A stretch of DNA of 64,000 bases from the NCBI RefSeq assembly GCF_011075055.1, contig NC_058145.1:74887-138886 (forward strand), in the 5' to 3' direction. This document shows positions 1 to 12,132 of the stretch, one piece after another (the first letter of the stretch is position 1; every line of letters begins with the position of its first letter). Origin of the DNA: Mangifera indica (lineage: Eukaryota > Streptophyta > Magnoliopsida > Sapindales > Anacardiaceae). Position numbers and translations under genes: made by a program. Below the pieces are notes generated by a model that searched no databases, had not been told where the DNA came from, and worked only from the letters and a program-made list of their open reading frames with translations.

Positions 1-441
1 TTTGTTCTTCTCTCCTTTTTTTTAATGTTTGTCTATTCATGCTTTTCATTTCTGTCTCATCATGTTCTTCATATTCAGTGTTATGAAACATGTTAAACAA
101 ACAAACTTTCCAACCTGGACGCTTAATTTGTAATATCAAATGATTAAAATTAATATTAATAATATACATGACGTGCCCCCCACAAACCAATCTTCACCTG
201 CTAATATATTACATGCAATGCAATTCACAGCCATAGGGTTGGGGTTCAGGATATATATTGTTAACATAAATATTAATAATGGAGAAAGCTAAGGTATATG
301 AGAATGGCCTAATGCAGTTTAGAATTGTTCTGTTATTTTGAATCTAGCATACTATTACTTTGATGATACTAACTTGCATATTCCATTTTGACATATTGAT
401 CAGGAAAATCTAGTGAGGGGTGTTTTTGTATTGCCCCATCG
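1..441. other. Upstream region of the AGC kinase gene
   Basis: AT-rich sequence without a convincing open frame. A run from about 404, after a CAG acceptor-like site, to the ATG at 442 looks like 5' untranslated exon sequence of the kinase gene downstream. No RNA gene or mobile element was recognised. Confidence 0.4.
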
Positions 442-3096
442 ATGTCATCAAGGCCGATCAACTGGCTCAACTCATCTGAGGTAAGTATTAATTATATGAT
501 GTTTTGTTGTTAGAAATTCTGAAGCTTGATTTTGATGTGTAGAAATGAATCATGTAATGTAGTTGGGCTATAAAACAGCACCGGAAGAACTACAGAAAAG
601 GGATGCCGCTGGCAAGAATAGTTCCTTAAATTGGGATGGGAGAGCAAAATTAACTGCGAACTCAGGAGCTGTTGGTTCATTGACAGAATCTGGACATTCA
701 ACCGCGATTTCAAAGAGTGTGGATCCTCTTGCCAAATCTACTTCCAAGGCGGATCCTCTTTCAAAGCCTAATACCAATTCATACAATAATCATCAACGCT
801 CCCTGCCAAATCCAGGTAAACCACCAAATTCTGATCAAACAACCACTACTTCAGCAAGAAATTCTGAAATGAAAAGCAATTCCATAACGAGCCATGGACA
901 AGGATGTGGCAATTCCAGTCGTAGTGACAGCATAGAGAGCTCCTGTGCACCTCATAAACCTCATACTGGTGGTGATGTTAGATGGGATGCCATTAATATT
1001 ATGAAAGCCAAACCTACTCCAATTGATCTCAGCAATTTTCGGCTTCTCAAGCGCCTTGGTTATGGAGACATTGGTAGTGTCTATCTTGTTGAACTCAGAG
1101 GAACCAACGCACACTTTGCCATGAAAGTTATGGACAAAGCTTCTCTTGCAAGTAGAAACAAGTTATTGCGAGCACAGACAGAAAGGGAGATTCTTGGACT
1201 TTTGGACCACCCATTTTTGCCTACTCTGTATTCTTACTTTGAGACTGATAAATTTTATTGCCTGGTAATGGAATTCTGCAGTGGAGGAAATCTCCATTCC
1301 CTTCGACAGAAGCAACAAAACAAGCACTTTACTGAAGAGGCTGCAAGGTTTGTTGCTTATTGTTTCATAGGTTTTGGTAGGTTTATCTTTTATGCATATA
1401 ACTGCTTTTACAGATACATCAATATCAATCATAACAGAATGCATTTAGAAATCGGTTTGGTGCTTGGTTGCATCGTTAAGGCCATTTCCTATGATTGCCT
1501 TGCATGTAATGCTTACCTATTCTTGCAAATGATTGAATTCTCCACTGGTTTTTTCATTCATTTTCTATTTTGTATTCAACTTCTTATATTGAAGAGTGAA
1601 GTTATCGATCATTGATCTTAAAGCTCTGTTAATGATCCTACAAGATATGTTTGACGTTTCTTGTTGAGTACTGAAACTTCCTGTCTGCATCTGTCTGCTT
1701 TTAGCCGTATTAAGTCCTTTTTTTTTCAACTGCTTTTTTTTACTAAGATAGTTTTTTTATCTTTTTCTGCTCCTCTCTTCAAATTGAGAGAAACAAGCCC
1801 TTATCCCCCATATGTCAATATTTAAAGTACCATCATTACGCTGGACGTCTTTACAATGAAGCCTTTTTTCATCTGGCCTTTTGGGCTGCTCAGTTTGGTT
1901 TCACCGTTCAACAATTTCTGCTGCTTAATTTTGCTTCTTGTATTTGTCTTGGCAAGACTTACTAAATGAATACACCGTCAAGAACTCAATAGATTTACCA
2001 TTCATCCCCTTGTAGAATTACCATTAAACTGTCCAGGATGCTCTAACTATCATTGTAATTAATTAAACCCGTACATTCTCAGTTCAGCATATGGGAATAT
2101 TTTCCCACATACGAATGACTTTTTGCTATTAATTCCATATTCTAGTGGATTTATGTTTTTCTGCAAAGATTAACTAGATGGGGAAAGGATGCCTTATTTC
2201 TTCATTATCTCTCCTTTTACAGGTTTTATGCATCAGAGGTGCTACTGGCTCTTGAGTATCTACACATGCTAGGCATCGTGTATAGAGATTTAAAGCCAGA
2301 GAATGTGCTAGTAAGAGATGAGGGACATATCATGCTTTCAGATTTTGATCTATCACTTCGTTGCTCTGTCAGTCCCACGCTAGTCAAATCCTCATCTGTA
2401 CATGTCAACAATGGTACTTCTGGTTCTGGAGCAATTCTAAATGATGAGCATGCAGTGCATGGTTGCACGCAGCCATCAACTTCTTTTTTCCCACGTATTT
2501 TGCCTTCCAAAAAGAACCGCAAAACTAAATCAGATTTTGGTAGCTTGGTTGGAGGTGCCCTCCCAGAACTGATGGCAGAACCTACGAACGTACGGTCCAT
2601 GTCATTTGTTGGTACGCATGAATATTTAGCCCCTGAGATTATCCGTGGAGAGGGTCATGGAAGTGCAGTGGACTGGTGGACATTTGGTATCTTCTTATAT
2701 GAACTGTTACATGGCACAACTCCCTTCAAGGGACAAGGAAACCGCGCAACCCTGTTTAATGTTGTAGGGCAGCCATTGAGATTTCCAGAAAGTCCGCAAG
2801 TGAGTTTTGTGGCTCGAGATCTTATAAGAGGACTTTTAGTGAAAGAACCACATAATAGAATTGCCTATAAAAGAGGTGCTACAGAAATAAAACAGCACCC
2901 ATTTTTTGAGGGAGTCAACTGGGCTCTAGTGAGAAGTGCAATGCCTCCCCATATACCTGAACGTGTAGACTTTTCATTATTTGCAGCAAAAGAGTCTGCT
3001 CCTGGAGCTGCAGCCAAGAAGGTGGCACCAGAAGCTGTAGCTGATAAAGACTATGGAAGTCCTAAAGATTCTTATGTAGAATTTGAGTATTTCTAG
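442..3096 (+). CDS. AGCVIIIa protein kinase, D6PK/PK5-like
   Basis: Plant AGC-family Ser/Thr kinase of the D6PK type, a family that phosphorylates PIN auxin carriers at the plasma membrane. Proposed exons 442-480, 563-1347 and 2223-3096 have GT-AG junctions with matching phases and give about 565 residues. Visible in order: a Ser/Thr/Asn-rich N-terminus, glycine loop (LGYGDIGS), catalytic Lys (FAMKVMDK), YRDLKPEN catalytic loop, the plant-type DFD replacing DFG, an activation-segment insertion of about 70 residues with a basic patch (KKNRKTK) like the lipid-binding patch of D6[11 protein letters not shown], and a C-terminal EFEYF that fits the PDK1-docking (PIF) motif. The first small exon is inferred: the large exon has an in-frame stop directly upstream and no early ATG, and ATG at 442 joins it in frame. 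The exact family member (D6PKL, AGC1-type) is not resolved. Confidence 0.9.
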
Positions 3097-5230
3097 AATT
3101 TGGATAAAAAATTGTGCTTCTTTTACTTGTGTACAAACAACTATAAGGGAATCCTAATAAGACACTTTAATGGAAGGCGATCATAGATCATGTTACCAAA
3201 ATTCATTTATTCATTTTTTAGGTGAGAAAGAATAAATTTTGTATATGTAGGAATGGAACATTTTCCCCTTTTTTTTAATATTTTAATATTTTAAATCATA
3301 TAGATTGTTAAATTTGCTTTGAACAAATATAAGCCCAATACAAATGCCAACTTTTGAACCTCTCTCTCAAGTCTCAAGTAATGTTAAATATGCAGATGGC
3401 ACTTTAGGCTGATATTGTTTGCAGCCCTTAAAGGGATTGAAGGCACAATACAAATAATGAATAGAAATCTGGGACAGTTTTGCTTTGCTTTCACTCAATG
3501 TTGCGTAGCTTAAGATGGTGTCAATTGTTTGATGGTTGACAATTTCTCTGGAGCTTTCGGGCAGACTTGGTTGCTGAAGAAAGCAAAAGAGTGCAAGCAA
3601 TAGAGACATGAATTGTGAATGCTATTATTAGCCCCTGACTCTATCAAAATCCTTATCTGATAGACTCAGCAACAGTCGTCTCACATAATCCTCAATCTTA
3701 ACTTGCAATCTTCTCAATAAAAAAATGAGGATTCAAGAACAAGAACAATGGATAAAAGTCAATCAGTCTTGAGGGCAAGTTACGCAGCAGAAAAGGGTCC
3801 AGGATTTCTGCTACAAACTCAATTAATCATCATCATTTCTAGCTGTTTTCAATTTCTTTTCTTGATTTGAAACATCAACCAGACAGTCTTTATACATATG
3901 TTACCACTATAAGCTTTATGGATTTATCATGTCTCTAACTTTCACATTTGTGGACTTGGACTAGTATTAGTTTACATACTTAATGGAATAATATTCTCAA
4001 ACATATTATTGTTATAGAATTGACGTACTTCTTATGTACTACAACTAATTAAGCTATATTTATAGACATAGCCATCTGATTCTGTCCATATATATATGAA
4101 ACAGAAATATTTTACCTGTTCCACATTGGATCCTTGCAACATAACTATATCAGCTAAATGATATTCATATCCTCATATTTATGTATCCAGACAGCTGAAA
4201 TTATATCCAAGCACCTTTCTTACAAATAATCCTTGAGTGCTAGAGATTTATTGTTAGTTCTAGATATCTTTGTTAATTTTTTGGATGGTTTTGATTTGTA
4301 TATGTACCGAAAAGTCCAGTCATGAACCGCGTGCAACCTGACTCTTGAATCAATCGATTTCATCCTATTTGTCTTTTTCCATCTTGTAAAGGAAGGCTTT
4401 TCTACTTTGAGTCGGCCAATATTTCTTCAATAAGGAAGTCAAATACGAAATATACAAATAAATCAACGACAGGATAGAGTAATATGCAGTAAACTTACAT
4501 ATAATAATACTAATCACCTGATGAAATGCATGGTAAAAGTTGAATTCAGTTGCAGCCAGCTGGGCATGTTGAGTAATCACACTTTGTGAAAGACATATTT
4601 TTCTCTTTGGTGCACGTTTGCTGTAGTTATTTTCTTTATTCTTCAGGTTTTTCTAAGGCCTTGATTGTATGAATCTGGGAATGCATCAATTACACAAGTT
4701 ACATCAAATACAAATATAAACTACTGTTTCTGAAAATATAAGATATGGGGGTTCTCATATTCATGGGCGGCAGCAGCCCCCAACTATATTTGTTTCATGT
4801 CAAGACTCTTTTACAAGCATAGACCCTTTTTTTTTGGCTTATACTATTACTTTAAGGCATGATTTACAGATTATATGGAACGGCTTGCTTGTTTAATTTC
4901 ACAAATCCCAATCATTAACATGCCTAAGCGTATGTCAAGACAAAATGAATTCAAAATTATTATATAGAGGAGGCTATGAAATCTATCTATATACCATATT
5001 TTAATGATATGGATCAGATGAGAAAATTGAAGCCAAAGTCTATTTAGGGAGAGCTCAAATCCAAATAATTGCGCCTCCCATTCGACTTCACAATATCTAA
5101 GTTTTCAGTGTGAACCAAATGAACATTTTCCCAACTGCCAAAGTACCTTCAACGCTCCTATTTTAAATTCTTTTTCTCCCTATATATTCAGTTTTCTCAT
5201 TTTTCTTGCTTGTTGTTGTTCAATAACATC
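3097..5230. other. Intergenic region, kinase 3' end to protease promoter
   Basis: The 3' UTR of the kinase lies at the left, with an AATAAA-like signal near 3229. The rest is AT-rich with only short open frames that show no family resemblance. A TATA-like TATATATTC near 5181, about 45 bases before the protease ATG, is the only regulatory site I can suggest. Confidence 0.4.
5181..5189 (+). promoter_or_regulatory. Possible TATA box of the aspartic protease gene
   Basis: The sequence TATATATTC follows a pyrimidine-rich stretch and lies about 45 bases before the ATG at 5231. The spacing would leave a very short leader. This is a positional inference only. Confidence 0.35.
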
Positions 5231-7263
5231 ATGGTGAAGGGGAGGCCTTGTGCCCTGTTGATGATCTCTTTGGTTTTTATCATTCAATGTTCTACTTCAG
5301 CTTTCGCAAATTCTCATTCATCTTCAATGAGGATGGAGTTGATACATCGTCATGCTCTTTATCTAAATACAAGGCCTAAAACTCAACTTGAGCTGATGAA
5401 GGACCTTTTCCACAGTGACATTATCCGCCAAAAGATGATTGCTCATAAACGCCGCCTGAGTCTAAGTCCAATAAGAGATGCTTTGGAAACAACTAACACT
5501 AGTAGTACTGCCATTGAAATGCCATTGCGTGCTGGTAGAGACTGTGGAACAGGCGTGTACTTTGTTCAAATGAAAGTCGGAACACCAGCACAAAAGTTTA
5601 CCCTGGTTGTTGACACAGGAAGTGAGTTGACATGGGTGAATTGTCGATACAAATGTGGTGCCGATTGTACCACAAAGGGAAGATTAGACAAAAGGAGAGT
5701 GTTTAAGGCAGATTTCTCCTCTTCCTTTAAAACAGTTGCTTGCTTTTCTCATATGTGTAAGATTGAGTTAATGAATCTTTTCTCTCTCACACGTTGCCCC
5801 ATGCCCTCCAATCCCTGTGCCTATGATTTCAGGTATCTTCATTTTCTGAACTTTCATAATCAAGATTTTGACTTTCAAATTGCAAGCTAAATGTTAAGAC
5901 TGTGACGTAATTAAGTTTTAAGACCATTTATGAGGTTGGGTTACAAGGTTGAGGTTTTTCCAGGTATGTCCAGTGAGGGGGAATTGGTTCGGGTAATTGA
6001 AAAAGTGTCATTATCATTTAATAAATAGAAATGGTTGCTTGTGATATTTGCTTTATCAATGATATTCATGTTAGTAAATGTCAGTCTCAGCCTAAATTGT
6101 AGTTTGGTTTTGGATGAAGACAAAGAAGAAAAAAATGGAATCAGAGAAATCTGACGGCCAAGTCTCAGCCATTCACATGAAATTGTTAGTTAATGTGCTG
6201 CTGATAAAGAAACAACTGTGCTTACCAACATCTAGCAATACATATAAATGGCTATTAATGTTAGTCCCTTTTAGCTTCTGTGTCATTAATGCGACCTTCC
6301 AACAAAGACACTTCACAGCTCTCCCTCTTTAAATGATAAATCTGAATGCGTTTGAAAGCTTTGATAAAAGGAAGATACAAACTTTACGATTATGCAACAA
6401 CTGGATTTTTTTCTAAATTTGTAATGTTCTCTGCTCTCAGGTATGTAGATGGGTCAGAAGCAATGGGAATTTTTGCCATGGAAACAGTCACTCTAGGCCT
6501 TGCAAATGGTCAGAAGTTGAGACTAAAAAATGTGTTAATTGGTTGCAGCGACTCTTTCCAGGGCCAGAGCTTTGTGAAAGCTGATGGTGTAATGGGGTTA
6601 GCGTATGGCAAGTACACTTTTGCTAAAACGGCCTCCGAAATTTTTTATGGCAAGTTCTCCTACTGCCTGGTTGATCACCTAAGTCACAAAAACGTTTCAA
6701 ATTATATCATCTTTGGGAGCAACAATAATGAATCATCATCTATATTGGGGAAAAAAAGATACACCAAGCTGCAGCTTGGTTTGCTCAGTCCATTTTATGC
6801 TGTAAATGTTATAGGCATGTCCATTGGTGGGGTGATGTTGAAAATACCAGTTCAAGTATGGGATGCAAACAGTGGTGGTGGTACAATTGTTGATTCTGGT
6901 TCAAGCCTAATATTTTTAGCAGAGCCAGCATACAATCCTGTGATGGCTGCATTGCAAATGTCTGTGTCAAAATTCCAAAGATTAGTGCTAAAGGGAGTGC
7001 CAATGGACTATTGCTTCAATTCAACAGGATATGATGAGAAATTGGTGCCAAGTTTAGTGATTCACTTTGCAGATGGAGCTAGATTTGAGCCGCACAAAAA
7101 GAGTTATATGATTGATGTTGCTGCTGGAGTTAAGTGTGTTGGATTTGTGTCAGTAGCTTGGCCTGGAATTTCTACAATTGGCAACATTCTGCAGCAGAAT
7201 TATTTGTGGGAATTTGACCTTGCTCAAAGTAAATTGGGTTTTGTTGCCTCCACATGCACCTAG
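5231..7263 (+). CDS. Secreted A1 aspartic protease, nepenthesin/ASPG-like
   Basis: Pepsin-family (A1) aspartic protease of the plant atypical/nepenthesin-like type, expected in the secretory path or apoplast. Two exons, 5231-5832 and 6441-7263, join in phase 2 and give about 474 residues. The N-terminus is a hydrophobic signal peptide (ALLMISLVFIIQ) followed by a prodomain-like basic stretch. Both catalytic motifs are intact: DTGS near residue 127 (VVDTGSELTWV) and DSGS near residue 352 (IVDSGSSLIFL). The Cys-containing insertion after the first motif and the late NILQQNYLWEFDL segment are typical of the plant subfamily. The ATG at 5231 is chosen because it starts the signal peptide; the in-frame Leu codons before it are untranslated. 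Substrate unknown. Confidence 0.9.
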
Positions 7264-9210
7264 AAAGGAATTTTTTATGTTGAATTTCTCCAACTTATAC
7301 ACATGATCTGTATCTTTATACATACACTGATTTCAACTTTCTGATTGCAACCGGGGTGATGTGAATGCATGTAGATGCTTCTAGTTAGGCAAGCCATGTA
7401 ATGTATTGTGTCATTATTACTAGAAGAAATGTGGATGACTAGTGCTAATTAATAGTAATTCATTCTTAATCTTCAATTATTAAAACATTCCAAATGACAA
7501 TTTATAAAATAGTTTATCAAAATCAAAATCTTCTCTGTTCATTAATATAATCATACCAACACTATTCTGACGTGCAAGTCTAACATATCAATAACAGTTG
7601 TCGTCTTATAAAGTTTCTATTTTCTATCAATAAACAACAATCTGAATAGTTTTAAGTCTAGAAAACACCACAAACACTCAATCTGAAAGAAGATTTAGGC
7701 GACCAGATTGCAGATTGCATGAATTATTATAAGCATATATAGATTTTAAAGTTGAAGGCAGGCAGATGGAGAGAAAATGACTCGAGAATGGTTCATGTTT
7801 TGGGTTACAAAAATCAAGGCGACTTCCCCGGTACCTAACGTAGACAACTCTAGTCAGTATTCTGTCGTTTGCATTGAATTTGAACCATTCTCAGTCTAGG
7901 CCTTTTGTTAAATGTGCTTCTCCAATTCTTTCATCTACCAACACTTCAGACTTTATCAAGAGCCAAATATTCTGTCTCTGAGGGAAAAACTGTTCACTTT
8001 ACAATATTTGTCGTGCGCTTGGCTATAACATCAGCCGCCTGTCAAGACGAGTTCTTTTACTGGTGACACTGACACAGGTGATCGTAATTTTAGCTTCGGT
8101 CATATCAATGAATCAGGCCCAAAGGGCCTCATGCTGTTCTCAAATGGATAAGATTTTTGGCCATTAGAAATCTAGCTCCAATTATGACTCTGAGTTGTTG
8201 AACATTTCTGGGCCTTAGATGTTGCATCATGATCCATTAATCCAAATTATGGTCAAGACATTACCTGTTTTTGTGTTGTACAACTTGATTTGAAAGTTTA
8301 AAAGATGATAAGTTATTTAACTAGTTTTATTTAATAATTTTTAAGGTATATAGAATATTTATACATATTTAGTATTTTATATTTTATAATATGAGATTTA
8401 TCTTGGAGTAAAATATTTACCGTTTACAAGACTTGACACTTTTGTTAAGATTTGTCTTACCTTTTTTAAAGAAGATACGTAAAATGACTATAACATTTTA
8501 ATCTAATTTGCATAGTGTTATATCTGAGATGTGGGCAATAGGGCATATGGCAGATAGATCCATAACTAAACTTCAATGAACATTCTAATTTTAAATCTAG
8601 AAGAACAAGTAATGTTTTTCCAAGAACAAATAAGTTTGGAAATGTCAATTGAATATGGTCAAAACGTGTATGGGAATACTTTGCCTTTGCCACTAAGCAA
8701 TTCTTGATAATATCATCTCACTTGCGGTTCCTTCTGGTTCTCTTCTATACCATCTGGCTTCTTCTGTGATGACTCCAAAGCCCACATTAATAAATTTACA
8801 ATTAAAGCTTCCCATTTTATTATGTATGTATGTATGTATGTATGTATGTATGCATGTATGTATATATAACCAACATAATGTATTACTTTTCATACCACAC
8901 AATTTATACACAAACTGCCTCATTTCATTGCTCCAATAATATTGAAAGCTCTGTTGTGTCTGACCACAACATGACGTGGAAATTCCATGAGCGGCCCTTT
9001 TGTACTTTCTTTCTTTTCATTTGATTGCAGTCTCCCTCGTCTTTCTGGAGTTTCACAGCCCACCATAATCCCATTCTAATTTTAACTTCCTCAATATATT
9101 CTCCTTGTTCAATTTTTATTCTATTATAGAAATTGAAGCTGGGAAGCAGAAGCTAAAGCTTCAACAGAAGGAGGAGATTTTGTGTTTTTTTTTTTTCAGC
9201 TTTAGAAGAA
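7264..9210. other. Intergenic region between protease and YTH gene
   Basis: No coding stretch with family resemblance was found. It holds a tetranucleotide microsatellite (listed separately) and, at its right end (about 9040-9210), the likely promoter and leader of the YTH gene. Confidence 0.4.
8821..8862. repeat. ATGT tetranucleotide microsatellite
   Basis: About ten near-perfect TATG/ATGT units in tandem, with one ATGC variant late in the run. It produces spurious Met-Tyr-Val-Cys open frames in both directions. Confidence 0.9.
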
Positions 9211-12132
9211 ATGAAGGGGAAGCTTCAGGTTGATACTTCAACTAACAAGATGCTAAACTAATTTCTTAATAATCATGTTTATTGTGTTTAATATATGGGA
9301 TTAATTTATAATTTATTGGAATATTTGAAATTTAGGCTCCTTCAAAAGAGGGAAGTTCATCAGATAAAACATCTTGTATTTCTTCAGCTGGAGATAATTC
9401 AAGTACCAACTTGAAGGAGACTGATCTGGAGTGTGAATTAAAGCCAACAGATCAGGACTCAACTTATCACAATTATGGATATTACTATCCAGGTTTGTTG
9501 TTCTGAATCAAAAGCAATTGCTTTGTTTTACCGTGTGTTTTTTATTGATTTTTGTTAATGTTTTCTCGTCTTACAATAGCTTGTTTGCAGGTTTGGATGT
9601 TTCTATTGGTGAATTTGATGATCAAGGATACTACACGCCTGCTGATCGATCGGAATTTCAGTACCCTGTAAGTATTTATCAGTCCTAATTTGATTTAGTT
9701 GATGAAATGCTGAATTTGATAATATGCTTTTACCCTTTTGTTCAAGCTGATGGACGCCAGTGAGAAGTTTATATTTCTTTATGAGAGCTTCCTTGGGTTG
9801 ATCTGGCTCGCTTAAGTGTTTCGCAATGCCATTTTTATGTTCAAAATGAATTGATCATCCGTTCACTAATGATTCATCTAGATTTTACAAGCAGATGGAT
9901 CTCTTGTATGTGTCATGCCAGCATTTCAGCCTGGCTACAGTTCATTTGGAGTAGATGGGCCATTTTCACCTGGCTCTGTGTTTCAACCATCCATTACTTC
10001 CCCAGGATTTTATCCAAACGCTCTTCCTTATGGAAACTTTATTCTCTCACCCTACATCTGGGATCCATCCTTGTTGGTTGGGGATGCAGTATATGGAGAT
10101 AATCACAGTGGACATCCTGAAATACGTGGTTCTAAACCTCGTATATCTTCAGCTAATCATACCTGTGCTCCTTATTCCAAAAAATCATCACAGTCAGAGT
10201 TTACCAAACCATCAGAAATGAAGAGCTCTGTACCATCAGGCTACAGTGTGCAAAACCAATTGAAATCTTCAAGCAAGGTATTATAGTCCTTTTTATTTCG
10301 TGTTACAGCTTCTTCTCACATTCATTTTGATAACTTTTGCTATGCTTTGCAGGCATCACAACATGGGTCGATTATCCAGTCGGATGCACCCGGAAAAGGA
10401 CATTTCCCATTTGCAAAATACCCCTTGTATAATCAAGGGAAGGGTGGAATGCTCTATTTAAACTATTATGTTAATGGTAAAACAAATGCACAGGTTTGGG
10501 GTGGAATTGAAAAGACGAAAACAAGAAGCAAGGGCACCAGTGTTAGTGATTTTGGTTTGCTTAGTGAACAGAATCATGTTCCTAGGATAACAAATGCTAA
10601 AGGTGCTTTGGTATCTGGAGGCAATGCTTCTGGACCTTTGGCTACCGATGGGAATGGAAGCAACAACAGCATAGCTTCTCTTGTGAGGAGGGATCAATAT
10701 AACCGTCCTGACTTCCCAACCAAATACGATAATGCGTATTTCTTTGTAATAAAATCTTATAGTGAAGATGACATTCACAAAAGCATCAAATACAATGTAT
10801 GGGCTAGTACTCCCAATGGAAATAAGAGGCTGGATGCTGCATATGAAGATGCACAAAGTAGGATAGTTGAGAAAGGGAGAAAGCGTCCTGTGTTCCTTTT
10901 CTTTTCGGTATGTTTGGATTTTATAGATGATTTTCTTTAGGAATTGGGTAGTTGAGTCGTAGGTTTAACACTTATTGCTGTTTTCATTTTAATCTTTCTC
11001 CAGAAGGCAGTTGCTAATGCTTCTTCTTATGCTCTTGTTTGTGGTTCAGGTAAATGCAAGTGGTCAGTTCTGTGGAGTTGCTGAGATGGTTGGCCGAGTG
11101 GATTTAAATAAGAATATGGATTTTTGGCAGCAGGATAAATGGAATGGGTTTTTCCCGGTTAAGTGGCACATTATAAAAGATGTTCCAAATCCGCAATTAA
11201 GACATATAATACTTGAAAATAATGACAATAAGCCTGTAACCAATAGCAGAGACACACAGGAGGTGCAGTGTACTATCATTTAACTACTACTTTTCTTAGG
11301 TTTCTCTTGCGACATATGTTCTTCCCTTTATCAATGCTAGTTGTTTTCCTTCCATCTCCAGTAAAATTTTCTCAGGGTGTTGAAATGTTAAACATTTTCA
11401 AGAACTATGCATCAAAGACATCTATACTGGACGATTTCGAATTTTATGAAAGTCGACAAAAGATGATGCAAGGAAAGAAAGCAAGACCTTCTGTGCCTCA
11501 TTTTGATCATATACAGGTTTGTCCTTTGTCCTTCAATTCTACTTTCTTCTCTAAGAAGATAAGAAATTTGTTCTTTTTCTTTTCATCTTACAATCTTTTT
11601 ATTAGTTTTTTGGAATGCATTTGAAAATGGGACCATGTTCTTAAAAAAAAAAAAAAAAAGGGACCATGTTTGCATAATTGGAGGTGGAGACTTGGGAATC
11701 TAATGGACTGTCAGGGCCATGAGTATGGTGGGTGAATTGTTAATCTTAAGATTCTAAAATCTGTTCTTTTCCATTACTGAATGATTTAGAATAAGGTTCT
11801 TCGGCAGGGTTGTGATATTAAAAATTTGCAAATTGGGATTGACTTTATTCTGTTTTGAAGCAAGTTAATGCAAAATAATTTTCTTTTGTCCTTTTAAGAT
11901 GTGCATGCATGATTCTCCATGATTTGATTGGTTTGTTTATTGATATTGTTTTTGGTTGCTGCAGAAAGCAGATGAGCTAACCACCAGTTTCAAGTCAGTA
12001 GATTTATCTTCAAGGGAAAATGTTGAAGAACCTTGCAAGGAATTAACCCCCATTATGGGCATAGTGGACGATTACCAAAAACCAGCAGCTGCATGGGATT
12101 GCTGCAAATTTGAGCCTCATCACTGCTGCTGA
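9211..12132 (+). CDS. YTH-domain m6A-reader protein, ECT family
   Basis: Homologue of the plant ECT (evolutionarily conserved C-terminal region) proteins, cytoplasmic readers of N6-methyladenosine in mRNA. Eight coding exons fit in phase: 9211-9228, 9336-9492, 9591-9667, 9882-10277, 10353-10907, 11050-11262, 11376-11516 and 11965-12132, about 574 residues. The N-terminal half is low-complexity and rich in Tyr, Ser, Gly and Pro, as usual for ECTs. The YTH domain starts near residue 343 ([20 protein letters not shown]) and runs through three exons. The three cage tryptophans expected for methyl-adenosine binding are visible (NVWAS and FWQQDKW). The last exon ends in a Cys/His-rich tail ([10 protein letters not shown]). 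The first exon codes only six residues (MKGKLQ); its use as start is inferred from phase and the family pattern of a tiny first exon. Confidence 0.92.

Noticed and set aside
5941..6332. Open frames in the aspartic protease intron
   Set aside because: They fall between a clear GT donor (5833) and AG acceptor (6440) whose join restores the protease in frame; no family resemblance.
8693..9024. Open frames on both strands across the ATGT repeat
   Set aside because: Generated by the microsatellite (repeated Tyr-Val-Cys-Met or Ile-His-Thr).
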